The notes: generated by a model not told the origin, from the letters alone. A stretch of 64,000 bases of DNA from Actinoplanes sandaracinus (GCF_030009775.1 NZ_JASCTH010000016.1:1-64000), one strand, 5' to 3'. Counted from the first letter of the stretch, positions 25,832 through 34,240 are shown. Translations and numbers: made by a program.

Positions 25832-25849
25832 CTTAACCTGTCGCTTAAG
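25832..25849. promoter_or_regulatory. Candidate LysR binding site
   Basis: CTTAA (25832-25836), 8-bp spacer, TTAAG (25845-25849): a perfect interrupted palindrome 12 bp before the LysR start and 88 bp before the divergent esterase start. Its AT-rich arms stand out from the surroundings. Confidence 0.5.
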
Positions 25850-25861
25850 GAAAGGGGCCGC

Positions 25862-26752
25862 GTGGAGCTGCGCGACATCGAGATCTTTCTGACTCTCGCC
25901 GAGGAACTGCACTTCGGGCGTACGGCCGAACGCCTGCACGTGAGTGCGGCCCGGGTCAGTCAGGCGATCAAGAAGCAGGAGCGCCAGATCGGGGCCGCCC
26001 TGTTCGAGCGCACCAGCCGGCGGGTGGCGCTCACCCCGATCGGCAGGCGACTCGCCGAGGACCTACGCCCGGCGTACCGCGAATTGCACAGCGGCTTCGC
26101 CCGCGCCGTCGCGGCGGCACGAGCCCGGCCGGAGACGCTGCGACTCGGTACCATCGGCCACAATCTCGTCGATTACCAGCCCATCCTCGACGCGTTCGCG
26201 GTCCGCCGTCCGGGGTGCGAGGTCCGGTACCGCCACGTCGACTTCAGCGATCCGTTCGGGCCGCTACGCCGTGGCGCCGTGGACGTGCAGATCACCTGGC
26301 TCCCGGTCGAGGAGCCGGACCTGACCGTGGGGCCGATCATCTTGACCGAGCCGATCGTGCTGCTCTGCGGTGCCGGCCACCGGCTGGCCTCCCGGGAGGC
26401 CATCGAGTTGGAGGAGCTCGGTGACGAGGTGGTCATGGGCGGTGCCGAGCCGGGTTACTGGCGCGCGGGGCTGGTGCCCACCCACACGCCGAGCGGGCGG
26501 CTCATCGAGATCGGGCCGATCGTCACGAACTACCTGGACATGATCCCGTTCCTGATCAGCGGGGAGGCCGTCTCGCCGTCGTTCGCTCACGGCGAGCGGG
26601 TCCTGCAGGTTCCCGGCCTCGCGTACGTGCCGATCCGGGATTCTCCGCCGGGCCGGTGGGCGCTGGTGTGGCGGACGGCCGGGGTGACCGAGACGATCCT
26701 CGACTTCGCCCGGACGGCACGGGAACTGGGCCCGGTCGCTCCGGCGTCCTGA
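25862..26752 (+). CDS. LysR-family transcriptional regulator
   Basis: A 296-residue LysR protein: helix-turn-helix at about 1-60 (FLTLAEELHFGRTAERLHVS, then FERTSRRVALTPIGRRL) and a periplasmic-binding-like effector domain at about 95-290. The HTH wording (AARVSQAIKKQERQIGAALF) is the usual LysR form. It probably autoregulates and controls the divergent esterase. GTG at 25862 begins the standard MELRDIEIF N-terminus. A short hairpin follows its stop. Confidence 0.92.
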   Translation: MELRDIEIFLTLAEELHFGRTAERLHVSAARVSQAIKKQERQIGAALFERTSRRVALTPIGRRLAEDLRPAYRELHSGFARAVAAARARPETLRLGTIGHNLVDYQPILDAFAVRRPGCEVRYRHVDFSDPFGPLRRGAVDVQITWLPVEEPDLTVGPIILTEPIVLLCGAGHRLASREAIELEELGDEVVMGGAEPGYWRAGLVPTHTPSGRLIEIGPIVTNYLDMIPFLISGEAVSPSFAHGERVLQVPGLAYVPIRDSPPGRWALVWRTAGVTETILDFARTARELGPVAPAS

Positions 26753-26768
26753 CCGCAGGGGCGATGTT

Positions 26769-26788
26769 CGGGCCTGTTCAACGGCCCG
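26769..26788 (+). terminator. Short hairpin after LysR gene
   Basis: CGGGCC (26769-26774)/GGCCCG (26783-26788) with an 8-base loop, 17 bp past the stop at 26752. The rest of 26789-27027 holds another small stem followed by TTTT near 26836-26853 and an unusually AT-rich patch at 26905-26950, but no gene. Confidence 0.4.
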
Positions 26789-27027
26789 TGTCCGGAATGA
26801 GAAAGGGCGCCGCGCAGAGCTCGGGCGCTATTGAGCGCGGAGTTGCGCTTTTCCGGGCCGGTCGGGGCTTCCCGCACGAACGTGGGAGCCCTCGCGACCC
26901 CCAGCTCGCGAACATATTAGCAATTTAGCATTTGAGCACATATTCAATACGGGGAAACCTGGCCGATCAGCGCCGCCGAAGATATTGCGCCCGCGCCGAG
27001 AACCGGTAGGTTGATCGATAGCTATAA

Positions 27028-28125
27028 ATGACGTGGTGGAATGGGAGTGCATTGTTGAATCCCACTGACGGTGCGGCGACCCGTGCCCGGACGGCACCGG
27101 ACCACGTCGGTCACCCAGCGTCGGCCGCGGCGGAGACCACGCGGCCTCGTGACAGCGGCCAGCCGGGTCGCGATTCATGGCGTTTCGGCTCCGTGGAGGC
27201 GCTGGCGATCCTGCTCGTCCTTCTCGTGGCCTTCCGGACTCCGCTCGCCGGCCTGGTCTCCGATCCCCGGCTGCAGACGTGGACCACGGTGTTCGTGTCG
27301 GTGCTCGTGCAGGCGGTGCCGTTCCTGGTCTTCGGTGTCGTGCTGTCCGCGGTGATCGCGGTGTTCGTGCCACGTTCGTTCTGGGCCAAGGCCCTGCCCC
27401 GGCATCCCGCGCTGGCCGTTCCCGCCGCCAGCCTGGCGGGCGTGGTCCTGCCCGGCTGTGAATGCGGCAGCGTGCCGATCGCGGGTTCACTGATCCGCCG
27501 TGGCGTCACGCCGGCCGCGGCCCTGGCCTTCCTCCTGGCGGCGCCGGCGATCAACCCGATCGTCCTGACCGCGACCGCGGTGGCCTTCCCCGGCAACCCG
27601 GAGATGGTGGCCGCACGCGCGGGCGCCAGCCTGGTCGTCGCGATGACGATGGGGTGGCTGTGGCTCCGGCTGGGCAAGAGCGAGTGGATCCGCCTGCCCC
27701 GCCGCCCCGACCTCGACGACGCGTCACGGGCCCGGGCGTTCTGGGCGGCGTGCCGGCACGACGTCATGCACGCCGGCGGCTTCCTCGTGGTGGGCGCGGC
27801 CGCCGCCGCGACCATCAACGTCGTCGTGCCCGAGCCCTGGCTGCAGGGACTGGCCGCGAGTCCGGTCCTGTCGGTGCTGGCGCTCGCCACGCTGGCCGTC
27901 CTGCTGTCGATCTGCAGCGAGGCCGATGCGTTCGTCGCCGCCTCCCTGTCGCAGTTCTCGTTGACGTCGCGGCTGGTGTTCCTGGTGGTCGGCCCGATGG
28001 TCGACCTCAAACTGATCTCGATGCAGACCGGGGTGTTCGGTCGGCGATTCGCTTTCCGCTTCGCGCCGGTCACCTTCGTGACCGCCGTCGTGGTGGGCAC
28101 CGGCGTGGGAGTGGTGCTCTGGTGA
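27028..28125 (+). CDS. UPF0718 (DUF318/YraQ) permease
   Basis: A permease of 356-365 residues with eight or more helices. The family hallmark LPGCECGSVPIAGSLIRRG is at about 140-158, and the second half repeats the motif as SICSEADAFVAASL. Members are thought to move metal or metalloid species; substrate is unproven. The nominal ATG at 27028 overlaps a TATAAA-like -10, whereas TTG at 27052 or 27055 has GGGAG at good spacing, so translation may begin there. It is translationally coupled (GTGA) to a TIGR03943 partner, and lies beside the zinc-sparing ribosomal genes, which suggests a role in zinc stress. Confidence 0.85.
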   Translation: MTWWNGSALLNPTDGAATRARTAPDHVGHPASAAAETTRPRDSGQPGRDSWRFGSVEALAILLVLLVAFRTPLAGLVSDPRLQTWTTVFVSVLVQAVPFLVFGVVLSAVIAVFVPRSFWAKALPRHPALAVPAASLAGVVLPGCECGSVPIAGSLIRRGVTPAAALAFLLAAPAINPIVLTATAVAFPGNPEMVAARAGASLVVAMTMGWLWLRLGKSEWIRLPRRPDLDDASRARAFWAACRHDVMHAGGFLVVGAAAAATINVVVPEPWLQGLAASPVLSVLALATLAVLLSICSEADAFVAASLSQFSLTSRLVFLVVGPMVDLKLISMQTGVFGRRFAFRFAPVTFVTAVVVGTGVGVVLW

Positions 28126-28844
28126 ACCGGCAGGCGCAAGCGGTCGTGATGATGTTCTTCGGCGGGGCGATCCTCAAGGCCAGCCTCACCGACGTGTACC
28201 TGCGCTACGTCAAGGAAGGCCTGCGGCCGTTCCTCATCGTGGCCGGTGCGCTGCTGCTGGCGGCGGCGGTGATGACCCTTTACCACGAGTTCCGGCCCCC
28301 CAGGGACGGCGCAGCCGGCGACGACGGCCACGGACACGCCCACCACGAACCCCGCGTCGGGTGGCTGCTGATCCTTCCGGCGGTCGGCCTGCTGCTGATC
28401 GCGCCCCCGGCTCTCGGCTCGTACGCCGCCGGGCAGGCGGGCACCGTCCTCGCCGCCGCGCCGGCCGACTCGGAGTTCGCGCCGCTGCCGCCGGGCGACC
28501 CCGTACCGCTCAGTCTCATGGATTACGCGTCGCGAGCGGTCTTCGACGAGGGCAGGAGCCTGACCGGCCGCACTCTGCGGCTCACCGGCTTCGTCACCGC
28601 CGGCCCGGACGGACGCCCGATGCTGGCCCGGATGGTGCTGGCGTGCTGCGCCGCCGACGGTCGCCCGATCAAGGTCGGGCTGGCCGGCGGTGTCAGCGTC
28701 GACGCACCCGTGGACACCTGGGTCCAGGTCGTCGGGACCTACAGCAGCCGGGTCGAGAAGGATCCCGTCAACAAGGCCGACGTGCCGTACTTCGAGGTGA
28801 CGAGTTGGCAGAAGACCACGGCGCCCAGGCAGACGTACGAATGA
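28122..28844 (+). CDS. TIGR03943-family putative permease subunit
   Basis: A 240-residue protein with N-terminal helices (about 8-55), a His-rich cytoplasmic or lumenal stretch (HGHGHAHHEP, about 65-74), a third helix at about 78-95 and a C-terminal soluble domain (about 125-230) with RLTGFVTAGPDGRPMLARMV and a Cys pair in LACCAADG. This is the standard partner of UPF0718 permeases. The GTG start overlaps the permease stop by 4 bp and its stop overlaps the next ATG by 4 bp. The His-rich segment supports metal handling. Confidence 0.85.
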   Translation: MNRQAQAVVMMFFGGAILKASLTDVYLRYVKEGLRPFLIVAGALLLAAAVMTLYHEFRPPRDGAAGDDGHGHAHHEPRVGWLLILPAVGLLLIAPPALGSYAAGQAGTVLAAAPADSEFAPLPPGDPVPLSLMDYASRAVFDEGRSLTGRTLRLTGFVTAGPDGRPMLARMVLACCAADGRPIKVGLAGGVSVDAPVDTWVQVVGTYSSRVEKDPVNKADVPYFEVTSWQKTTAPRQTYE

Positions 28845-29956
28845 TCAATGCTCTTGCCGCCCCGCCGGCCTCGCAGCGGGCATTGAGGCGAAGCCGTGGT
28901 TCCTCTGTCGTCGGCCTTGTCGTCGCGGTCGCCGCGATCGGCGCCCTGATGGTCGGCGGCGGCCCGTCCGAGCCCCAGCCGGCCGTGCCGGGCGGACGGA
29001 TGTCCGCGACGGCGGCATGGCCGGCGGCGAAGCTCAGCACGATCGCCGATCTGCCGCTGCGACCGCTGCTGTTCCTCGACACGGCCACGGCGCTGGGCAC
29101 CGCGCCCAGCGAGGACGACCGGTTCCTGCGCCTTCTTCTGCGAGGCCCCGATGGCGCCTTGCGTGAGCTGCGCCGCCTGACCATGGTCGAGCGGCCGCGG
29201 TTCGAGAACATGACCGCGGCCGGGGACGAGGTCGTCTGGACCGAGTTCGGTGACGGCAGGCCACCGGAGATCTGGGCCGCGAGCATGCGTGACGGCAGTC
29301 CGGCCAGGCGACTCACCGCCGACACCGGCAACGTGGTGTTCTACGGCAGCCAGTACGACCTGCTGCACCACGACGGCCGCGTGTACTGGACCGCTCAGCC
29401 GGACGACGGCACGGCGGCGACCGAAATCCGTTCGGTGGCGTTGAGCGGTGGTCGCGTCGAGGTCGTCCAGGAGAAGGGCGAGTGGACGATGGCGGCGTGG
29501 CCGTGGCTCGACGACGGCGCCAGCGACGGGTCCGGCGCCACGCTGCTGCGCGACATGAGCACCGGCCGCGAGATCACGGTGCCCACCACCGGCGCGGAGT
29601 TCGCGGCGTGCAGCCCCTCCTGGTGCCGCGTCATGGTGACCAGCGACAACGGGTTGGCCCGCATCGATCTGATGCATCCCGACGGATCGGCCCGGCGGCA
29701 GATCGCCGGCGCGACCGCCCGGACCGCCGTTCCCGACGTCGCGATACTCGATCGTTTCGAGCTTCTCGCCGAACCCGGCCCGAACTCCGGCAGCACCGGC
29801 ACCGCGGGCCTGCTCGTCTATGACATCAGCACCGGAAACACCGTCGAGCTGACCTCCTCGGCGAACGACGCTCAGAGCCGTGGCGGATTGGTGTGGTGGT
29901 ACACCAGCAGCGCGGGAGCCGCCCGGTGGCACGTGCTGGACCTCCGCACCGCCTGA
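28841..29956 (+). CDS. Membrane-anchored beta-propeller-like (TolB-like) protein
   Basis: A 371-residue protein with a basic start and one transmembrane or uncleaved signal segment (about 22-41, VVGLVVAVAAIGALMVGGG), then a Trp/Asp/Gly-rich domain whose repeats (GDEVVWTEFGDG, DGRVYWTAQPDDG, GGLVWWYTSSAG) look like blades of a beta-propeller facing outwards. It is the third gene of an operon in which all junctions overlap by four bases, so it probably works with the permease pair, perhaps as an extracytoplasmic binding part (inference). No enzymatic motif. A 15-bp-stem terminator follows. Confidence 0.7.
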   Translation: MINALAAPPASQRALRRSRGSSVVGLVVAVAAIGALMVGGGPSEPQPAVPGGRMSATAAWPAAKLSTIADLPLRPLLFLDTATALGTAPSEDDRFLRLLLRGPDGALRELRRLTMVERPRFENMTAAGDEVVWTEFGDGRPPEIWAASMRDGSPARRLTADTGNVVFYGSQYDLLHHDGRVYWTAQPDDGTAATEIRSVALSGGRVEVVQEKGEWTMAAWPWLDDGASDGSGATLLRDMSTGREITVPTTGAEFAACSPSWCRVMVTSDNGLARIDLMHPDGSARRQIAGATARTAVPDVAILDRFELLAEPGPNSGSTGTAGLLVYDISTGNTVELTSSANDAQSRGGLVWWYTSSAGAARWHVLDLRTA

Positions 29957-29966
29957 TCCGCGCCAT

Positions 29967-30003
29967 CACCGGCGCACCGGGCTCCCTCCCCGGTGCGCCG
30001 GTG
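29967..30003 (+). terminator. Strong hairpin ending the permease operon
   Basis: Perfect 15-bp stem CACCGGCGCACCGGG (29967-29981)/CCCGGTGCGCCGGTG (29989-30003) with a 7-base loop, 10 bp past the stop at 29956; it also faces the end of rpsN at 30032. Confidence 0.8.
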
Positions 30004-30031
30004 CCCGGCCGGGGTCAGGCCGCGGGCGGGG

Positions 30032-30325
30032 TCACCAGGAGGCCTTGCGGATCCCGGGCAGTTCGCCGCGCAGGGCCATCTCCCGGAAACGGACCCGGGA
30101 CAGGCCGAAGCGGGCGAAGACGCCGCGGGGCCGCCCGTCGATCATGTCGCGGTTGCGGCGCCGCGAGGGGCTGGAGTCGCGCGGCAGCTTGGCCAGGGCA
30201 CGCATGGCGTCGGCACGCGTGTCCGGGTCCAGCACCTGCTTCTTCAGCTCGGCGCGGCGGTCGAAGTGGCGCGCGGACAACTCGGCGCGGCGCTTCTCGC
30301 GCTCGGTGAGACTGCGGCGGGCCAT
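30032..30325 (-). CDS. rpsN: 30S ribosomal protein S14, zinc-independent paralogue
   Basis: A 97-residue S14 of the long form (MARRSLTEREKRRAEL ... RPRGVFARFGLSRVRFREMA). The zinc-binding CxxC pairs of the zinc-ribbon form are absent. In actinobacteria such paralogues replace zinc-bearing ribosomal proteins when zinc is scarce and are repressed by Zur. ATG at 30325 overlaps the rpmG stop (ATGA). Last gene of rpmB-rpmG-rpsN. Confidence 0.95.
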   Translation of the reverse strand: MARRSLTEREKRRAELSARHFDRRAELKKQVLDPDTRADAMRALAKLPRDSSPSRRRNRDMIDGRPRGVFARFGLSRVRFREMALRGELPGIRKASW

Positions 30326-30492
30326 CAGCGGTCCTCCCGGAAGTCGACGTGACGGCGCACCATCGGGTCGTACTTGCGCAGAACGATGCGGTCGGGATTG
30401 GTGCGGCGGTTCTTGCGGGTGACGTACGTGTACCCGGTCCCGGCGGTGCTGCGAATTTTGATCACCGGGCGGACGTCGGTGCTCTTGGCCAT
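30325..30492 (-). CDS. rpmG: 50S ribosomal protein L33, zinc-independent paralogue
   Basis: A 55-residue L33 beginning MAKSTDVRPVIKIRSTAGTG and ending VDFREDR. No cysteine is present, so this is the C-minus form that does not bind zinc. Too short for most gene callers' length limits but bounded on both sides by 4-bp ATGA overlaps with rpmB and rpsN, which fixes start and stop. Expected to be induced with its neighbours when Zur loses zinc. Confidence 0.95.
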   Translation of the reverse strand: MAKSTDVRPVIKIRSTAGTGYTYVTRKNRRTNPDRIVLRKYDPMVRRHVDFREDR

Positions 30493-30725
30493 CAGATCCT
30501 CGCCCCTTTCGCGCGGAGGCGGATGACGACGGAGTCGATGCCGTCCCGGTCGATGATCTTGATGCCGGTGGTGCTGACGTTGAGCCGCACCGTCGTGCCG
30601 TCGGCGAGGCGGTAACGGCGGCGCTGCACGTTGGGATTCCAGCGGCGGCGGGTGCGGCGGTGGGAGTGCGACACGGCGTTGCCGAAGCTGGGCTTGGCGC
30701 CGGTCACGTCACAGACGTTGGACAT
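30492..30725 (-). CDS. rpmB: 50S ribosomal protein L28, zinc-independent paralogue
   Basis: A 77-residue L28 (SNVCDVTGAKPSFGNAVSHSH and RRWNPNVQRRRYRLADG). Only one cysteine remains, where the zinc form has pairs, so it is the zinc-free paralogue. First gene of rpmB-rpmG-rpsN; its start is 13 bp from a 21-bp palindromic Zur box that also faces the divergent COG0523 gene. Confidence 0.95.
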   Translation of the reverse strand: MSNVCDVTGAKPSFGNAVSHSHRRTRRRWNPNVQRRRYRLADGTTVRLNVSTTGIKIIDRDGIDSVVIRLRAKGARI

Positions 30726-30737
30726 GCGGCAACTTTA

Positions 30738-30758
30738 TAATGAAAACCATTGTCATTA
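30738..30758. promoter_or_regulatory. Zur box 1 (divergent ribosomal paralogues / COG0523)
   Basis: Core TGAAAACCATTGTCA (30741-30755) extended to perfect arms TAATGA (30738-30743) and TCATTA (30753-30758). It matches the actinobacterial Zur pattern TGAAAATGATTTTCA at 12 of 15 positions and lies between the two divergent starts, as in other actinobacterial Zur regulons. Confidence 0.85.
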
Positions 30759-30784
30759 GCAAGTCCAGTCGACAAGATGAGGGG

Positions 30785-32065
30785 GTGAGCGCCAATCCGA
30801 TCACCTCCGCCCTGCCCGCCCCGGTGGACAACCGGCCCGCCGTCACCGTGCTGTCCGGCTTCTCCCCCGGAGCCGTCCGCGCGACCGCTCAGGCTCTGCT
30901 GATCGCCGACGACCGGCGACTGCTGGCGGTCGCCCACGACCTCTCGGAGATCCGTGGCGGCGTCGTGCGGCGTACCGTCCGCTCCGCCGCCGAACTGATC
31001 GAGCAGAGCACCGTCGAGCTGGTGCACGGCTGCGTCTCCTGCACCCTGCGCGAAGACGTGCTGCCCACCCTGGTCCGGCTCGCCCGCACCCACCCGGGCA
31101 GCGACCTGCTGCTGGTCCTGCCGCCCGCGGTGGAGCCCGAGGCGGTAGCCGCGGCCTGCTCCCACTGCCTGGTCGACGGCACACCGGCCACCGAGGCCGT
31201 CCGGTTCGACTCCTACGTCACCGTCGTCGACGCCGACCGCTTCCTCGACGACCTGGCCAGCACCGACGATCTGAGCGACTGCGACCTGCACGCCGCCGAC
31301 GACGACCACCGCACCGTCGCCGAGGTCGTGGCGCACCAGGTCGAGTTCAGCGACACCGTGATCCTGTGGAGCCGGCCCGACACCGACAGCCTCGAACTCA
31401 ACCGGGTCGGCACCCTGGTCCACCGGCTCGCGCCGTGGGCCATCCAGGTGCCGATCGGCACGACCAACAGCCTCGACTGCACCGGGCTGAGCTCGCTCGT
31501 TCGCCGTACCGGCCGCCACAACCCGCACCGGCCCGGCATGCTCGGCCTCGCCCTGGAAGGCCGGCCCATCGCCCTGCACGACACCGACTCCTCCGAGGTG
31601 GTCTCGCTCCTCTTCGAGAGCCGCCGCCCGTTCCACCCGCAGCGGCTCAACGACGCCCTCGAAGAACTGACCAGCGAGGCGCTGCGTGGCCGTGGCCAGC
31701 TCTGGATCGCCAGCCAGCCGGACACCGCGCTGGCGTTCGAGTTCGCCGGCGGTGGCGTCAGCCTGGGCAGCCTCGGCTACTGGCTCGCCGCGCTTCCGGC
31801 CGAACGCTGGACCGAGACCAGCGACGAACGCCGCATCGCCGCCGAGCTGGCCTGGGACCCCTACTACGGCGACCGCCGCACCGTGCTCGCCCTCATCGGC
31901 CTGCGCCTCGACCACGCCGCCATCACCGCGCTGCTGACCTCGTGCCTGCTCACCGACACCGAACTCGCCGACGGCTTCGACACCTGGCGCGACCTGCCCG
32001 ACCCGTTCGCCGGCTGCTTCCCGCTGGCCGGCGAGACCAGAACCGACAAGGAGAACCAACCATGA
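30785..32065 (+). CDS. COG0523 (CobW-like) protein with degenerate P-loop, Mrf-like
   Basis: A 426-residue COG0523 relative. After VTVLSGF, where active members read GFLGAGKTT, this protein reads GFSPGAVRA, so the Walker A lysine is missing; the metal motif GCxCC is GCVSCTLRED, one Cys short. The CobW C-terminal domain (about 270-410, EVVSLLFESRRPFHPQRL) is kept. It is therefore probably not a GTPase. In mycobacteria a COG0523-like gene in the zinc-free ribosomal operon encodes Mrf, which brings a hibernation factor to ribosomes; the synteny suggests the same role. GTG at 30785 is the first start beyond the Zur box; GTG near 30822 is an alternative. Stop overlaps the rpmE start by 4 bp. Confidence 0.85.
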   Translation: MSANPITSALPAPVDNRPAVTVLSGFSPGAVRATAQALLIADDRRLLAVAHDLSEIRGGVVRRTVRSAAELIEQSTVELVHGCVSCTLREDVLPTLVRLARTHPGSDLLLVLPPAVEPEAVAAACSHCLVDGTPATEAVRFDSYVTVVDADRFLDDLASTDDLSDCDLHAADDDHRTVAEVVAHQVEFSDTVILWSRPDTDSLELNRVGTLVHRLAPWAIQVPIGTTNSLDCTGLSSLVRRTGRHNPHRPGMLGLALEGRPIALHDTDSSEVVSLLFESRRPFHPQRLNDALEELTSEALRGRGQLWIASQPDTALAFEFAGGGVSLGSLGYWLAALPAERWTETSDERRIAAELAWDPYYGDRRTVLALIGLRLDHAAITALLTSCLLTDTELADGFDTWRDLPDPFAGCFPLAGETRTDKENQP

Positions 32066-32313
32066 AACCCGGCATCCATCCGGCGTACGGACCCGTCGTC
32101 TACCGCGATCGCAGCGCCGGCTTCACGTTCCTCACCCGCTCCACCGCCACCAGCGACAAGACCATCGCGTGGGAGGACGGCAACACGTACCCGGTGATCG
32201 ACGTGGAGATCTCCGCGGCCAGCCACCCGTTCTGGACCGGTAAGCAGCGACTGCTCGACACCGCCGGCCGGGTGGAGAAGTTCCGCGCCAAGTACGCCCG
32301 CAAGGCGAAGTGA
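32062..32313 (+). CDS. rpmE2: 50S ribosomal protein L31 type B (zinc-independent)
   Basis: An 83-residue type B L31 (KPGIHPAYGPVVYRDRSAGF, HPFWTGKQRLLDTAGRVEKF). It has no cysteines, unlike type A L31, and is the classic Zur-repressed paralogue. The ATG overlaps the stop of the COG0523 gene. A 9-bp-stem terminator follows five bases after the stop. Confidence 0.96.
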   Translation: MKPGIHPAYGPVVYRDRSAGFTFLTRSTATSDKTIAWEDGNTYPVIDVEISAASHPFWTGKQRLLDTAGRVEKFRAKYARKAK

Positions 32314-32317
32314 CCAC

Positions 32318-32345
32318 GGTGGGCGGCTTCGGGGGGCCGCCCACC
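32318..32345 (+). terminator. Hairpin after rpmE2
   Basis: GGTGGGCGG (32318-32326)/CCGCCCACC (32337-32345), perfect 9-bp stem, 10-base loop. Confidence 0.7.
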
Positions 32346-32517
32346 GGCCGCGCGGTCGCCGTCAATCGATCCCGCAGTCGAACCCACCTGACCCCCGGAA
32401 CCGCGTCCCACCGTCGGGCGGCTGCGCCAGAAACCTCCTGCGACCTCCCTCACCGTCTACGCGCATGAGGCTGTGGACGCGCGGACCCCGCGGCCGGTAA
32501 TCGCCGATGCTCGGCCG

Positions 32518-33117
32518 TCAGCCGAGGCGTACCGCGTAGCGCAGGTGGGTGACGAGCGAGGTCTGCCGGGCCTCGATCTGGGTCAGCCTGGTCCTGCCGA
32601 CGCCGTCGAACAGCCTCTCACCCTCGCCGAGCAGCACCGGCGCGACGTGCAGGCGCAGCTCGTCGACCAGTCCCGCGGCCAGGAACTGGTTGACGGTCGC
32701 GGCACCGCCGGCGACGGAGATATTGCGGTCGCCCGCCGCCTCCCGGGCCAGGTGGAGCGCCTCGGTGATCCCACCGGTCACGAAGTGGAAGGTGGTCCCC
32801 CCGGCCATCTCCAGCGGCGGGCGCTCGTAGTGGGTCAGCACGAAGACCGGGCCGTGGTACGGCGGCTCCTCGCCCCACCAGCCCCGCCAGGTGAGGTCCC
32901 ACTCGCCGCGGCCCGGGCCGAACATGTTGCGGCCCATGATGAACGCACCGGCGTCGATGATGGCGGCGACCTCCGGTGCGTTCTCCTCCGCCGCGTCGAA
33001 CATCCATTGGTGCAGGACGGTTTCCGCGCCCTCACCCAGCGGGGCGTCGGCGCTCTGGTTCGGCCCGGCGACGAACCCGTCCAGCGAAGCGGCGATGTCA
33101 ACGACGACCTTGCTCAT
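32518..33117 (-). CDS. Dihydrofolate-reductase/RibD-C-like family protein
   Basis: A 199-residue protein of the RibD C-terminal/DHFR-like family: start SKVVVDIAASLDGFVAGPNQ, the NADPH-contact region FIMGRNMFGPG (about 57-67), GPVFVLTHYERPP, and the C-terminal VDELRLHVAPVLLGEGERLF which is diagnostic. Such stand-alone proteins are putative NADPH reductases of unknown substrate. ATG at 33117 has AAGGAG at good spacing. Confidence 0.85.
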   Translation of the reverse strand: MSKVVVDIAASLDGFVAGPNQSADAPLGEGAETVLHQWMFDAAEENAPEVAAIIDAGAFIMGRNMFGPGRGEWDLTWRGWWGEEPPYHGPVFVLTHYERPPLEMAGGTTFHFVTGGITEALHLAREAAGDRNISVAGGAATVNQFLAAGLVDELRLHVAPVLLGEGERLFDGVGRTRLTQIEARQTSLVTHLRYAVRLG

Positions 33118-33579
33118 CTCGGGACTCCTTTTATCGAATGGGGCCTTCCTGGCCCCCTTCACCCGTCAGTCGGAGCCACTGCGCCGGTCTTGACACCCGC
33201 CCGGCAAATCCTGCGAAATGATCCGAGGAGCATGCTGTGGGGCATGTCCGTCCAGCCGGATCCCGTTCCTGGTGATGGTGGCCGACGCGCCGACCGCTTG
33301 TCATCCGCCTGACGATGATGGCAGCCCACGGCCACCCGCACGCCGGCGGCGAGACGTGCTGATCTGCCACCGGCCGACGCTGCGGACGCCGTTCCGGCGG
33401 CATGTTCGCGTCGCCGCTGCGCTCTCGTAGCCGATGAGCGGGCGTTTCTCACCCTGTCGTGCAGAGTCGAATGCGGTACAGCGCTGTTGACTGGCGCGAT
33501 GCCTTGCGCTGTAGCATCGCACGGCGCTCAAGCCGCTCACCCCGACGGCACTATTGGCGAATCCGAGAGTCACACAACC
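33118..33579. other. Intergenic stretch without recognisable gene
   Basis: Short open frames on both strands here give only Arg/Pro-rich shadow sequence and I see no promoter, hairpin or repeat that I can defend. It separates the zinc-related genes from a stretch of decayed genes. Confidence 0.5.
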
Positions 33580-34080
33580 GTGGAACGAGTACTGACCATC
33601 CCCATCAACGGCGTGTGTTCAGTGGCGTTCTCTCCCGACGGTGAACTCCTGGTGACCGCGAGCAGCCACAAGACCGTGCGGCTATGGGACTCGGCCCCCA
33701 GCAGCGCCGTGGGTGAACCGCTGACCGGCCACACCCACTTCGTGACAGCGGTGGCGTTCTCGCCTGACGGGCGACTGCTGGCCAGTTCCGGCGACGACGA
33801 AACGGTGCGGCTGTGGAACCCGTTCACCGGTACCGCGAGGGATAAGGCCTTCGCCGGCAGCGACGCCTGGTCTGCGGCGTTCTCTCCAGACGGCGGCACA
33901 ATAGCCAGCGCAAGCGGCAGCGACGGTGTGTCGTTGTGGAAGTTGCGTTCGCGTCACACCGCATCACCCGTAGAGATTTCGGAACACGAGATTTCGGAAC
34001 ACAGAAGGCAGTCCAGCACCCTGCGCCCGAGAGCGGCGGGCATTGTCCGACGCGGGCGGCCCGACCACCGCTCGCTGTAG
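33580..34080 (+). pseudogene. WD40-repeat fragment
   Basis: Three recognisable WD40 units (VCSVAFSPDGELLVTASSHK, VTAVAFSPDGRLLASSGDDE, WSAAFSPDGGTIASASGSDG, each followed by VRLWD/VRLWN/VSLWK) and then a low-complexity tail with a tandem repeat (VEISEHEISEHRR). A propeller needs about seven blades, so this is the remnant of a longer gene, perhaps related to the TIR-WD40 genes to the left. GTG at 33580 gives a 166-residue frame, but expression is doubtful. Confidence 0.6.
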
Positions 34081-34240
34081 CCGGAACCGCGATTCCTGGT
34101 CTTTCTATGCCGCCGTCCGTGTGTCAGCTGTTGTAGCCACTGCGCTGTTGCCGTACCTCGATGAGTCGAGGGCCACTGCAGCCTTCTGGGTAGACGCGAA
34201 GGGGCTTTGCGTACCGGCTCGCCGCGACCATGATGACCAG

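Noticed and set aside
26929..26945. TTGA-N8-TCAA near 26.93 kb as a sixth Zur box
   Set aside because: Spacing differs by one base from the 15-mer and the core lacks the AAAAC/GTTTT pattern of the other boxes.
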